Assembly (NCBI GenBank): GCA_030041375.1
Contig: JASHOA010000046.1
Span: 1-64,000, forward strand
Source of the DNA: Acetobacteraceae bacterium
GTDB taxonomy: Bacteria; Pseudomonadota; Alphaproteobacteria; Acetobacterales; Acetobacteraceae
Direction of reading: 5' to 3'
Length of the DNA stretch: 64,000 nucleotides
Shown here piece by piece: positions 42,310 through 51,420 of the stretch (positions are counted from its first letter, which is position 1; every line of letters starts with the position of its first letter). A program made the position numbers and the translations under genes. A model generated the notes under the pieces. The model ran no database searches. It was not told the DNA's origin and saw nothing but the letters and a program-made list of their open reading frames with translations.

Positions 42310-44286
42310 TCACGCCGGTACTGCCGAGCGGGCGCCGGTGCTGGCGGCGAGGGTCGGGATCGTCTCGGCGAGCACGGCAAGCAGGGAGAGCAGGCGGAGA
42401 TCGAGCCGGATGTGGCCTGAGCCGTCGGCGCGGGCGAGCAGCGCACGACCCAGGCCGGCGATGTCGGGTGGGGGCGGCAGCCGGCCGGCGGCGGCTTTTT
42501 CCGACAACGCGGCGGTGGAGGCGAGCGCCGCCGCCGTTTCCGGCGCGGGCCGGAAGTCCGCCGGCAGTGCGGCGAAGGAAAACAACGCACCGGCGATCCG
42601 TTCCGCGGCGCCGAGCCGGACCCTCACCCGCTCGCGGATGCCGCGCGTGAGGCCGGCCTCCAGAAGCTCTGCATCCGAGATCACGCTGAGCGCTCCGAGT
42701 GCGGCGTCGAGTTCGCCGAGGCGACGTTGGTCTCGCCGCCCCTCCAACAAATCCTTCAGTGCGGCTGCGACGATGATGAGCAGTGCCCGCTCGCGGGCCT
42801 CGGCAACCGCCTTTGCCCTGACCGGCAAGAGGAAACGCGTGACGACGAGCACAATTGCCAAGCCGACCAGGGTATCGGCAAGCCGACCGCCGACCAGGAA
42901 GGAAGCCTTCCCGGTTTCGTTCAGGAGCACGGCCAGGGCCAACGTTATCCAGGCCAGCATCCAGCGGTAGGCACCGGTCCGGCTGAAGAACATTCCTGCC
43001 ACTGCAAGCAGCAACACCGCGGCCGTGACAGCCGGCCGGCCGGCGACGGCAAGCCAGATGAGTTCGCCTGCGACCAGGCCGGCTACGGTGCCAAGCAGTC
43101 GCTCGTAGCTCCGCCGGATGGTTTCTCCGAAGCTCGTCGAGGTCAGGATGACCGCGGTCAGCGGAATCCAGTAGGGCCGCCTGGTCGGCAGGATGTGCGT
43201 GGCAAGGGTCGCGATCGCGACCGAGACCACGGCCTGGAGGGCGATGCGGACTTCCGTAGGGCCGAGAGAGGCCTTGCGGCGCGGCGCCGGGAGAGGGGGC
43301 GGGGTCGGCAATGCCACGCCTTGCACAAGCTCGCCGAGCAGCAGCCAAAGTCCGAGCACCTGCACCGCCGCCCGATCTGCCAGTTCGTTCACGCGCGGCG
43401 CGGCGAGAGCGGCCGAGCGAAGCCGCTCCAGCGTCTCCTGCCCCGCCGAGTGCCTCCGGACTGCCGCGGCAAGGTTGGCGAAGGTCTCGCCAATCGTCGT
43501 GCACAGATTCGTACCGAGTGCGTCACGACTGGCTTCGAGCCTCAGGCCAAGGCGGCCGATCGCGCTGACCAGATGCCGCAGCAACAGCGGTGCCGGGCTG
43601 GCGGCATCGGGCGCCATGTCATTGGCAAGTGCAGAGAGACGAACTGCGGCAGGCTCGAACCACGTCGCAGTCCATTGGCCCGCCTCGTTCCAGTGTCGCG
43701 CCGCCTCCTTCAGGAACGATGCTGTCACGGCGGCGAGCAGGGCGCGATCGGCGAGCTTGCCGATCCCGCCAAACGGAATCTGGGCCAGCGCGTCGGCGGC
43801 AAATCCGGCCAGGCAACCGATGGTCGCGGCAAGGCAGGCGATGGTCGGAAAGCTGGCGGCAGAGCCGAGGAGAAGGGCTAACAGCACGTTTATGACAATC
43901 GTGGTTGCCGTGGCTGTGGGAAGGGCGCCGAACGGACGCGCGAGCGCGGCGCCGCCGGCGCAAGCCACGAGCAGGAGCTGCACCAGGATCGGCTGGTGAC
44001 GGGCGAGCCAGATGGCCACGAGCAGCGGGGCGATATTGGCGGCCAGCACGGGGAAAAAGCGCTTCGGGTGCCGGCCCAGTTCACCCGGGGGAAAGAAAAG
44101 CAGCACGTTGAGGGCGAGGACGCCGCCAAGAACCGTCGCCAGGATGGGAGGCCCGACGCCGAGCCGGGCGGCGAGGGTAGCCGTCGCGATGGCCGCTGCC
44201 GCGACCCCGGCGGCGCCGATCGCAGCGGCGATCAGGCGCGCCGGATGCAGCAGGAAGAGCAGCCATTGACCCGGAAGTGCGCTCAT
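42310..44286 (-). CDS. FUSC/aromatic acid exporter-family membrane protein
   Basis: A 658-residue inner-membrane protein from ATG 44286. Two blocks of about six transmembrane spans are separated by a long soluble helical segment, the layout of AaeB/YccS-like FUSC transporters. The second block carries PTRRPYWIPLTAVILTSTSFG and RSYERLLGTVAGLVAGEL, the family signature. Members export aromatic acids or related toxic compounds, usually with a periplasmic partner, which is not seen next to it. Confidence 0.8.
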   Translation of the reverse strand: MSALPGQWLLFLLHPARLIAAAIGAAGVAAAAIATATLAARLGVGPPILATVLGGVLALNVLLFFPPGELGRHPKRFFPVLAANIAPLLVAIWLARHQPILVQLLLVACAGGAALARPFGALPTATATTIVINVLLALLLGSAASFPTIACLAATIGCLAGFAADALAQIPFGGIGKLADRALLAAVTASFLKEAARHWNEAGQWTATWFEPAAVRLSALANDMAPDAASPAPLLLRHLVSAIGRLGLRLEASRDALGTNLCTTIGETFANLAAAVRRHSAGQETLERLRSAALAAPRVNELADRAAVQVLGLWLLLGELVQGVALPTPPPLPAPRRKASLGPTEVRIALQAVVSVAIATLATHILPTRRPYWIPLTAVILTSTSFGETIRRSYERLLGTVAGLVAGELIWLAVAGRPAVTAAVLLLAVAGMFFSRTGAYRWMLAWITLALAVLLNETGKASFLVGGRLADTLVGLAIVLVVTRFLLPVRAKAVAEARERALLIIVAAALKDLLEGRRDQRRLGELDAALGALSVISDAELLEAGLTRGIRERVRVRLGAAERIAGALFSFAALPADFRPAPETAAALASTAALSEKAAAGRLPPPPDIAGLGRALLARADGSGHIRLDLRLLSLLAVLAETIPTLAASTGARSAVPA

Positions 44287-44900
44287 GCGGGTGCGCCGGA
44301 GGCCGTCATGGCTGTCGGCGCCGGGTTGCCGGCCGGCCGCCGATCCTGGCGAACCCATAGGGACACCGGGGCTCGGATGGTGCGGACTTCGTATGGGTTG
44401 CCACCGGAAAGGTCTCCTTGTGGCTGGCGAGCATCGCTCAACCGGCCTTTACCGTCCACGTGAGCGGGTTCGCCTGGCACGCGATCGCCCGCGGCGGAAT
44501 CGTCGGAGGGCGGGAATCGCGGGCTCGAATAAACCTCTTTATTTTCAGTGGCCTGCTGATCCCCTTTCATTTGTTGCCGGCGGCAGCAAACGAAAGCGGG
44601 CGGGACACCAGTCATCACGGCAAGGTATTGAATTACGTCGCCGTGACGGAAGCCGGACAGGGCCGTCACGGCGCGTCGAGATTCTTTGTCACAGCATCAT
44701 CTCTTCGATGCGGCGGAGGAAAGGCACCATTGCAGGGTAACAGAGAAGTATGCGCGCCGCCGGCTCGGTTGGGCTCCGTCCTGGCCGAAGCGAGGCGGCA
44801 GTCAACCAAAGGGGGCCGTCCGGATGCTGCAAGGTGCTCCTCCGCAGGTCCACCTCTCGGCCATTCTGCTCGGGCTCACGGTCGTATCGACGGGTGACCC
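44287..44900. other. Intergenic stretch with a partial family-1 repeat
   Basis: About 610 bp between the divergent FUSC and HlyB-like genes. The partial family-1 copy lies at 44,480-44,534. The rest shows no recognisable gene; the region 44,880-44,900 precedes a GTG start and presumably holds translation signals. Confidence 0.4.
44480..44534 (-). repeat. Family-1 dispersed repeat, partial copy (hairpin 2 only)
   Basis: Only hairpin 2 and the following AATAAA remain. The right arm is shortened, reading CACGCGATCGCCC where other copies have AGCCCGCGATCG. Confidence 0.8.
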
Positions 44901-47054
44901 GTGAACCGGACCGGCAGGAGCGGCGGCGTGGAGAAGGCTTCCCCAGTCGAAGACAGTGGTCCGCTTGCACTTGCCTTCGCATTGCAGGCGCTCGGGCTGG
45001 CTGCCGATCCGGCTGCGATTCGCCACCGGCATGGCGGCAGCGGCGCGTTTTCCGAGCCGGATCTGTTGCGTGCGGCGCGCGCATTTCCGATCAAGGTCGG
45101 GCGAGCGCGCATCCCGCTGGCACGGCTTGGCCGTGTGCCGATGCCGGCACTCGCCGCGATGCGAGAGGGGCGCTATCTCGTTCTTGGCCGGGTGACCGAG
45201 GCCGCGGCTCTGGTACAGGACCCGCTCGAGCGGACCCCGCGGCTGATGCCCCTCGAGGAGTTCGCCAGGGGGTGGAGCGGACGGCTGATCCTGCTTTCGC
45301 GCCGCGCGCCGCTCGATCATGCGGGGCGCAAGTTCGGCCTCGGGTGGTTTGTCGGCGCCGTCGGCAAGTACCGCCGCATCCTTTCCGAGGTGCTGGTGGT
45401 CTCCTTCTTCCTGCAGCTCTTCGGCCTGGCGGTGCCGATGATCTTCCAGGTGGTGATCGACAAGGTGCTCGTGCATCACGGGCTTTCGACGCTCGATCTC
45501 CTGATGCTCGGGCTGGGCCTCGTCTCTTTCTTCGAGGTGCTGCTCGGCGGTCTGCGGACCTACACCTTCGCCCACACCACCAGCCGCATCGATGTCGAGC
45601 TTGGCGCGCGCCTGTTCCGCCACTTGTTTGCCCTGCCGATGGGCTACTTCCAGGCGCGTCGTGTCGGCGATACCGTTGCCCGCGTGCGGCAGCTCGAAGT
45701 GGTCCGCCAGTTCCTGACCAGCTCGGCACTCACTCTCGTCATCGACCTCTTTTTCACCGGCGTCTTCATTGCGGTGATGTTCCTTTATAGCTGGCAGCTC
45801 GCGATGATCGTCATCGCCTCCGTCCCCTGTTACGTGGTTCTCAGCCTGATCGTCACACCGCTGCTGCGTGCCCGCATCGACGAGCGGTTCCTGCGCGGTG
45901 CGGAAACGCAGGCCATGCTGGTCGAGAGCGTCACCGGCGTCGAAACGCTGAAGGCGATGGCGGTGGAGCCGGTGTTGCAACGCCGCTGGGAAGAGCAGCT
46001 TGCCGCCTATGTCCGTGCGAGCTTCCGCACGATCACCCTTGGCACGGTCGGTTCGCAGGGTGCGCAACTGATCAGCAAGGCGGTGGTCGTTGCCACCCTC
46101 TTCCTCGGGGCACGCGAGGTGATCGCGGGCTCGCTCACCGTGGGCGAACTGGTCGCGTTCAACATGCTCGCCGCGCAGGTGGCCCAGCCGGTGCTGCGGC
46201 TGGCGCAGCTCTGGCAGGATTTCCAGCAGGTGCGGGTGGCGATCGCGCGGCTTGGCGATATCCTCAACAGCCCCGTCGAGGCCACGCGCACCGGCCAGGG
46301 TGACATGCCGGGCATCCGCGGCGGAATTCGCTTCGAGAACGTGACGTTCCGCTATCGGCTCGATGCGCCGCCGGTGCTCGATACCGTGTCCTTCGCCATC
46401 GCGCCCGGCCAGGTGGTGGGAATTGCCGGTCGCTCGGGCTCGGGCAAATCGACGCTCTCCAAGCTGATCCAGCGCTTCTATGTGCCGGAGAGCGGGCGCG
46501 TGCTGATCGACGGCATCGACATCTCACAGGCGGACACCGCCTGGCTGCGGCGGCAGATCGGCTCGGTCCTCCAGGAGGCTACTCTCTTCAACACGACGAT
46601 CCGGGAGAATATCGCGCTCGCCGACCCGGCGACGCCGATCGAAAGGGTCATCCAGGCCGCCGAGCTGGCCGGCGCGCATGAATTCATTCTCGAGCTGCCC
46701 GAAGGGTACGACACCCAGGTCGGAGAGCGCGGCGCGAGCCTCTCGGGCGGGCAGCGCCAGCGGATTGCCATTGCGCGGGCGCTGATCGGGGACCCGCGGA
46801 TCCTGATTTTCGATGAGGCGACGTCGGCGCTCGACTACGAGAGTGAGGCAGTCATCCAGGCCAATCTTCGCCGCATCGCACAAGGCCGGACCCTGATCAT
46901 TATCGCGCACCGGCTTTCCACCCTGCACGGAGCGGATCGGATCCTCAACATCGAGCGCGGCCGGGTCATCGAGGACGGGACCCACGATGAGCTGGTGTGC
47001 CGGCAGGGCGATTATGCCCGGTTACACCGGATGCAATCGACGGCGGTGCGCTGA
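44901..47054 (+). CDS. HlyB-like type I secretion ABC transporter with C39-like domain
   Basis: A 717-residue half-transporter from GTG 44901. Residues about 15-140 form a C39 peptidase-like domain without the catalytic Cys (GPLALAFALQALG at the position), as in HlyB. Six membrane spans lie in 155-430. The ATPase has GRSGSGKST near 510, LSGGQRQR near 612 and LIFDEATSALD near 635. It exports an unprocessed C-terminal-signal protein together with the HlyD-like adaptor 6 bp downstream. No RTX cargo or TolC gene is seen nearby. Confidence 0.9.
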   Translation: MNRTGRSGGVEKASPVEDSGPLALAFALQALGLAADPAAIRHRHGGSGAFSEPDLLRAARAFPIKVGRARIPLARLGRVPMPALAAMREGRYLVLGRVTEAAALVQDPLERTPRLMPLEEFARGWSGRLILLSRRAPLDHAGRKFGLGWFVGAVGKYRRILSEVLVVSFFLQLFGLAVPMIFQVVIDKVLVHHGLSTLDLLMLGLGLVSFFEVLLGGLRTYTFAHTTSRIDVELGARLFRHLFALPMGYFQARRVGDTVARVRQLEVVRQFLTSSALTLVIDLFFTGVFIAVMFLYSWQLAMIVIASVPCYVVLSLIVTPLLRARIDERFLRGAETQAMLVESVTGVETLKAMAVEPVLQRRWEEQLAAYVRASFRTITLGTVGSQGAQLISKAVVVATLFLGAREVIAGSLTVGELVAFNMLAAQVAQPVLRLAQLWQDFQQVRVAIARLGDILNSPVEATRTGQGDMPGIRGGIRFENVTFRYRLDAPPVLDTVSFAIAPGQVVGIAGRSGSGKSTLSKLIQRFYVPESGRVLIDGIDISQADTAWLRRQIGSVLQEATLFNTTIRENIALADPATPIERVIQAAELAGAHEFILELPEGYDTQVGERGASLSGGQRQRIAIARALIGDPRILIFDEATSALDYESEAVIQANLRRIAQGRTLIIIAHRLSTLHGADRILNIERGRVIEDGTHDELVCRQGDYARLHRMQSTAVR

Positions 47055-47060
47055 GGGCCG

Positions 47061-48497
47061 ATGTTGCGCCTGATTCCAACCCGTCCGACCGAGCCCGCGC
47101 CGCTCCCGGTCGCGAAGGGATATCGGGTGGAACGTGCCTTCCTTCCCGCCGCGCTCGAGATCGTTGAAACGCCTGCCTCGCCGTCCATCCGCTTGACCCA
47201 GCTTGCGATTTCAGCCGTGTTTGCCGCCGCGCTGGCGTGGTCCTGGATCGGCAAGGTGGACATCATTGCCGCTGCGCCCGGCAAGATCGTTCCGCTTGCA
47301 CGCACGAAGGTGGTGCAACCGGAGCAGACCGGCGTGGTACGCAGGATTCTCGTCGCCGACGGCGAACAAGTCCGCCAGGGCCAGCCCCTGATCGTGCTCG
47401 ACCCCACCGCGGCGGTGGCGGATCGGGCGCAGGCGAAGAAGGCAGAGGAGCAGGCGCGGCTGGATATTGCCCGCCTCGAAGCCCTGGCCGGGCTGCGGCG
47501 AGGGAATCCGTTTGCCGGCATCTCTGTTGCCAATCCGGCGGACCTGACCGGCGCCGAAAGCCGGTTGCTGGCCGAACGGGCGGCCGAAGCGGCGAAGCTC
47601 GCCCAGGCGGAGGCTGATCTTGCGGGCAAGACCGCCGATCTTGCCGCTGTCGCGTCAACCATCCGCAAGATCGAGACCGAGCTTCCGCTGCTGCAGGGGC
47701 AGGCCGAGATTCGCGCCCAGAGCGTGCAGCAAGGCTTCGGTTCGAAGCTCGAGTATCTGCAAACCGAGCAGCAGTTGAAGGCGCTCGAGAGTGATCTGCC
47801 GGTCGAGCGCGATCATCTGGCGGAGGCGACGGCTGCCGTTCAGGCGGCAGAGAAAGAGCGCACCAAGGTCGTCGCGGACTTCACGAGCAACGTCTACAAC
47901 CAGCTTGCGGACGCCGAGCAGCGCCTTGCGGCCGCCACCGACGCGCTCGCCAAGGCCGATCGCGCTCTGCAACTCACGAACCTCGCAGCACCGGTTTCCG
48001 GGACCGTGCAGGATCTGGCCGTGCACACGACCGGCGCGGTGGTCACGCCCGCGCAGCAGCTTCTGAGCATTGTTCCGGCTGCGGGCGGTCTCGCTGTCGA
48101 TGCCGTGGTCGAGAATCGCGACCGCGGCTTCGTCCGGCCTGGCCAGGCCACCGTCATCAAGGTGACCGCCTTTCCCTTCACCCGCTACGGCCTGCTGCAG
48201 GGCACCGTGCAACGCATCTCGACGGATGCGGTGCTGGTCGAACAGCCGGGTGCGGCGCCGGCCTCCGGCAGCGTCAGCGCAACGGAGGCTCCGGGCGCCC
48301 TCACGTCGCCTGGCCGGCTCGTCTATATCGCCCGTATTTCGCTCGACCGTACGCACATGAACATAGACGGGCAGAGAGTTGCCCTGGTGCCGGGGATGGC
48401 GGTCACGGTCGAAGTAAAGACCGGCTGGCGCCGGGTGCTCGACTACCTCCTGGCTCCTCTCACCCAGGCCCTGCACGACAGCCTGCACGAGCGCTGA
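47061..48497 (+). CDS. HlyD-like type I secretion membrane fusion protein
   Basis: A 478-residue adaptor from ATG 47061. One membrane helix near residues 50-70 (FAAALAWSWIGKV) is followed by a lipoyl-like strand (GKIVPLARTKVVQPEQTGVV), a long Ala/Glu/Lys-rich coiled coil (about 115-290) and a barrel with VENRDRGFVRPGQ. The C-terminal signature GMAVTVEVKTGWRRVLDYLLAPL is typical of HlyD. It links the ABC exporter to an outer-membrane channel. Confidence 0.9.
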   Translation: MLRLIPTRPTEPAPLPVAKGYRVERAFLPAALEIVETPASPSIRLTQLAISAVFAAALAWSWIGKVDIIAAAPGKIVPLARTKVVQPEQTGVVRRILVADGEQVRQGQPLIVLDPTAAVADRAQAKKAEEQARLDIARLEALAGLRRGNPFAGISVANPADLTGAESRLLAERAAEAAKLAQAEADLAGKTADLAAVASTIRKIETELPLLQGQAEIRAQSVQQGFGSKLEYLQTEQQLKALESDLPVERDHLAEATAAVQAAEKERTKVVADFTSNVYNQLADAEQRLAAATDALAKADRALQLTNLAAPVSGTVQDLAVHTTGAVVTPAQQLLSIVPAAGGLAVDAVVENRDRGFVRPGQATVIKVTAFPFTRYGLLQGTVQRISTDAVLVEQPGAAPASGSVSATEAPGALTSPGRLVYIARISLDRTHMNIDGQRVALVPGMAVTVEVKTGWRRVLDYLLAPLTQALHDSLHER

Positions 48498-48549
48498 GAA
48501 GCTGCCCGGCGCTTGCGTCGCCGCCGTTTTTGCCGTTGCGTCACCGCCA

Positions 48550-49218
48550 ATGGCTGCCTCCATTACGATTCGTCGGGCAATCGTTGCGGCTGCGCGGCGG
48601 CTGAATGCGCTCGGTATCAACCAGGGCACGTCCGGCAATATCAGCGTCCGGCGCGGCAAGGATATGCTCATTACGCCTTCGGCCGTTCCCTACGAAAGGC
48701 TGCGGCCCGAAGAGATCGCCGAGATGCCGCTAGCGAGAGAGAGCGGCAAGTGGAAAGGTCGGCGCCCGCCGTCGAGCGAATGGCGGATGCATCTCGGAAT
48801 CCTGTTGGCGCGCCCCGATGCGCAGGCCATTGTGCATGCGCATCCGCCGCATGCCACTGCGCTGGCCATGGCGCGCCGTGAGATTCCGGCCTGTCATTAC
48901 ATGGCCGCCGTGTTCGGAGCCTCGCCGATCCTCTGTGCGCGGTATGCTGCCTACGGGACTGCGGAACTGGCCGCGGCAGCGGCAGAGGCGCTCGAAGGCC
49001 GAGAGGCCTGCCTGCTTGCCAATCACGGGGCGGTGGTCATCGGGCCGACGCTCGAGCGGGCGATGTGGCTGGTGGTCGAACTGGAGGCGTTGGCGCGGCA
49101 ATATCTCCTGAGCCTGCAGATCGGCGGGCCGATGCTGCTGACGCGGGAAGAAATGGCCGCGACCCGGGAGCGAATCGCGGCCTACGGGCCGGCGCCTCCG
49201 GCCGGAAACCGGCGGTGA
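48550..49218 (+). CDS. Class II aldolase/adducin-family protein (fuculose-phosphate aldolase-like)
   Basis: A 222-residue zinc aldolase from ATG 48550. TSGNISVRRGKDMLITPSAV binds phosphate, SSEWRMHLGI holds the catalytic Glu, HAHPPHATALA two zinc His residues and LLANHGAVVIG the third. Family members cleave L-fuculose-1-phosphate or L-ribulose-5-phosphate-type sugars to dihydroxyacetone phosphate and an aldehyde. Its stop overlaps the GTG start of GlpD, so the dihydroxyacetone/glycerol phosphate produced could enter the same pathway. Confidence 0.85.
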   Translation: MAASITIRRAIVAAARRLNALGINQGTSGNISVRRGKDMLITPSAVPYERLRPEEIAEMPLARESGKWKGRRPPSSEWRMHLGILLARPDAQAIVHAHPPHATALAMARREIPACHYMAAVFGASPILCARYAAYGTAELAAAAAEALEGREACLLANHGAVVIGPTLERAMWLVVELEALARQYLLSLQIGGPMLLTREEMAATRERIAAYGPAPPAGNRR

Positions 49219-50702
49219 GCGGGGAGCCTTACGATATCCTGGTGATTGGCGGTGGCGTGAACGGTGCCGGCATCGCGCGCGACGCCGCCGGACGCGGCCT
49301 TTCGGTGTTGCTGGCGGAGAAGGGGGATCTGGCGGAAGGCACTTCGTCGCGTTCGAGCAAGCTCGTCCATGGCGGGCTTCGTTACCTCGAGCGCTACGAG
49401 TTCCGCCTGGTGCGCGAGGCGCTTTCCGAGCGCGAGGTGTTGCTGCGCGCGGCTCCGCATATCGTCTGGCCGCTGCGCTTCGTGCTGCCGCATGTCGCCG
49501 AAATGCGACCCGAGTGGATGATACGCCTGGGGCTTCTGCTTTATGATCATCTCGGCGGGCGCCGGCTGCTGGAAGCAAGCTCACGGCTCGATCTTCGCAC
49601 CGCACCTGAGGGCGGCGCACTGAAATCCGGATTCCGCGCGGGCTTTGTCTATTCCGATTGCTGGGTCGAGGATGCGCGGCTGGTGATGTCGAACGCGCTG
49701 GACGCCTCTCGGAAGGGGGCCGAGATCCGGCTGCACGCGGAGGTGATCGCGGCGCACCGGGAAACGATAGCCTGGCGCGTACGGCTCGCTACCCCCGACG
49801 GCACCAATGAAGAGGTCGCAGCGCGCGTGCTGGTGAATGCGGCCGGACCCTGGGTTGAACAAGTCTTGCATCGGATTGCCGGCGCGAGTGAGAGGGCCAA
49901 GGTGAGGCTCGTCAAGGGAAGCCACCTCGTGCTCAGCCGGCACTGGGAGGGAGAACACGCGTACATCCTGCAGAACCCGGACCGGCGCGTGGTGTTCCTG
50001 ATCCCGTTCGAGAGAAGCCTCACCCTTCTCGGCACCACCGATGAGTCCTATGAAGGACCGCCGGAGGCCGTTGCCATCACGGATGCGGAACGCCGCTATC
50101 TGCTCACGGCGGCCAACCGCTATCTTCGTTGTCCGCTGAAAGATGCGGACATCCTCTACGAATATTCCGGGGTACGGCCGCTGTTCGATGACCGGGCAGC
50201 GGATCCTTCGGCGGTCACGCGTGATTACGTTCTGATGCTCGATGCACCCGGAGGCGCGCCGCCGCTATTGTCGGTGTTTGGCGGCAAGATCACGACCTAC
50301 AGGCGGCTGGCGGAGCATGTGCTGGAGCGGGTGCAAAGATTTTTCCCCCGCCTCGGACCAGCCTTCACCCGCAGCGAAGCGCTGCCCGGCGGGGACATGC
50401 CGGGCGCTGATTTTTCCGCCTTCGTTGATGCACTCGCCGCGCGCTTCTCTTTTCTCCCGCCGTCCCTTCTGAACCATTATGCGCGGCTCTATGGCACGCG
50501 TGCGCTCTCACTGCTGGAGGGGGCCAACGCAGTCGCCGATCTGGGGCGACATTTCGGAGCTCTGCTCTACGAACGGGAAGCAGATTTTCTTGTCCGCACC
50601 GAATGGGCGCGGAGCGCGGAAGACATTCTGTTTCGCCGCACGCGGCACCATCTCCATTTGAGCGCCGCCGAGCAGGAGGAGTTCGCGAGGTGGATGCGGT
50701 GA
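49215..50702 (+). CDS. glpD: Aerobic glycerol-3-phosphate dehydrogenase
   Basis: A 495-residue flavoprotein from GTG 49215. The FAD motif is LVIGGGVNGAGIARDAAG, followed by the GlpD signatures TSSRSSKLVHGGLRYLE and, late, VFGGKITTYRRLAE. It oxidises glycerol-3-phosphate to dihydroxyacetone phosphate at the membrane and reduces quinone. The 4-bp overlap with the class II aldolase gene shows one operon. No GlpK, GlpF or GlpR is seen beside it. Confidence 0.9.
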   Translation: MSGEPYDILVIGGGVNGAGIARDAAGRGLSVLLAEKGDLAEGTSSRSSKLVHGGLRYLERYEFRLVREALSEREVLLRAAPHIVWPLRFVLPHVAEMRPEWMIRLGLLLYDHLGGRRLLEASSRLDLRTAPEGGALKSGFRAGFVYSDCWVEDARLVMSNALDASRKGAEIRLHAEVIAAHRETIAWRVRLATPDGTNEEVAARVLVNAAGPWVEQVLHRIAGASERAKVRLVKGSHLVLSRHWEGEHAYILQNPDRRVVFLIPFERSLTLLGTTDESYEGPPEAVAITDAERRYLLTAANRYLRCPLKDADILYEYSGVRPLFDDRAADPSAVTRDYVLMLDAPGGAPPLLSVFGGKITTYRRLAEHVLERVQRFFPRLGPAFTRSEALPGGDMPGADFSAFVDALAARFSFLPPSLLNHYARLYGTRALSLLEGANAVADLGRHFGALLYEREADFLVRTEWARSAEDILFRRTRHHLHLSAAEQEEFARWMR

Positions 50703-50944
50703 ATGTTGGCTTGCCGATCCGACTGCCGGTTCGCCCGTCTTCTTTCGCTCTTCGAAGGTGCCCCGACGGACCTCGCACCGCTCCCTCGGTATCGCGCGGC
50801 GCGTGGCGGGGGAACCCGAAGGCTCCGGCCCCGCCATGCTCGCCATGGTTGAGCGCCTGACCGTCTCTGCCCGCCGTGGAAAGTTGTCTCTGGTGGCGAC
50901 CGCGCGGGTCAGGCAGCGGTACGAGGGCCCGCAAACGAAGCTGT

Positions 50945-51050
50945 TAGACCGGTGTCGGGCTGACTGTGCAGCCCGACACGGGTCTCGCGCTTTATTCGAG
51001 CCCACGATTCACGCCCTCCGACGATTCCGCCTCGGGCGATCGCGGGCTAG
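50945..51050 (+). repeat. Family-1 dispersed repeat, full copy
   Basis: Both hairpins complete (TAGACCGGTGTCGGGCTG at the left, ATCGCGGGCTAG at the right). Its right end shares CTAG/TAGAG with the start of the family-2 repeat. Confidence 0.9.
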
Positions 51051-51153
51051 AGCAATTTCCGTTCGCCATGGCTCACGGTAACTGCTCTAGCTTTTTGTTT
51101 TGGCGAGCATCTTCACGCGATCAGCCGATTCCGTCTGATCGCGATCTGCTCTA
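51048..51153 (+). repeat. Family-2 dispersed palindromic repeat, copy 1
   Basis: 106 bp from TAGAGCAATTTCCG to GATCTGCTCTA, with an inner TGCTCTA at 51,083-51,089. TAGAGCA and TGCTCTA are the outer arms. The copy at 59,908 differs by one base. The half near the right end carries GCGATCAGCCGATT and its partial complement. Confidence 0.9.
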
Positions 51154-51420
51154 GGGGCACCATCGGCCGGCTTCCGCCCACGGAGATTACGAGTTTTTAA
51201 TCCGCAAGAGGAACGCGGCCGCCAATCCGATCAAGGCGCATCGCGCTGTCGCCGGGTTGGAACGGGCTCACCGCGACACCGCTGGGATGCACTGGGATTT
51301 CCGTTCCATTGCGGTCGATTTGGCGTTCACCAGCCTGCCGCGATCTGCTAGTAAAATCCCATCGTGGCTGCCGGGGGCGGATCGCCCTACCGGCGAGGCT
51401 CGAGATTCGGGAGGTGCAGG

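Larger units (their letters stand above)
50703..51420. other. Intergenic region holding two abutting repeats and a leader
   Basis: The 240 bp before 50,945 show no gene. A family-1 copy (50,945-51,050) directly abuts a family-2 copy (51,048-51,153). The remaining 267 bp lead to the binding-protein gene and should contain the promoter of the seven-gene operon; I see no clear consensus. A GGGAGGTGCAGG site precedes the ATG at 51421. Confidence 0.5.

Noticed and set aside
42727-43881. A 384-codon plus-strand frame inside the FUSC gene
   Set aside because: Gln/Gly/Arg-rich antisense translation with no domain; the minus-strand gene has clear membrane spans and family motifs.
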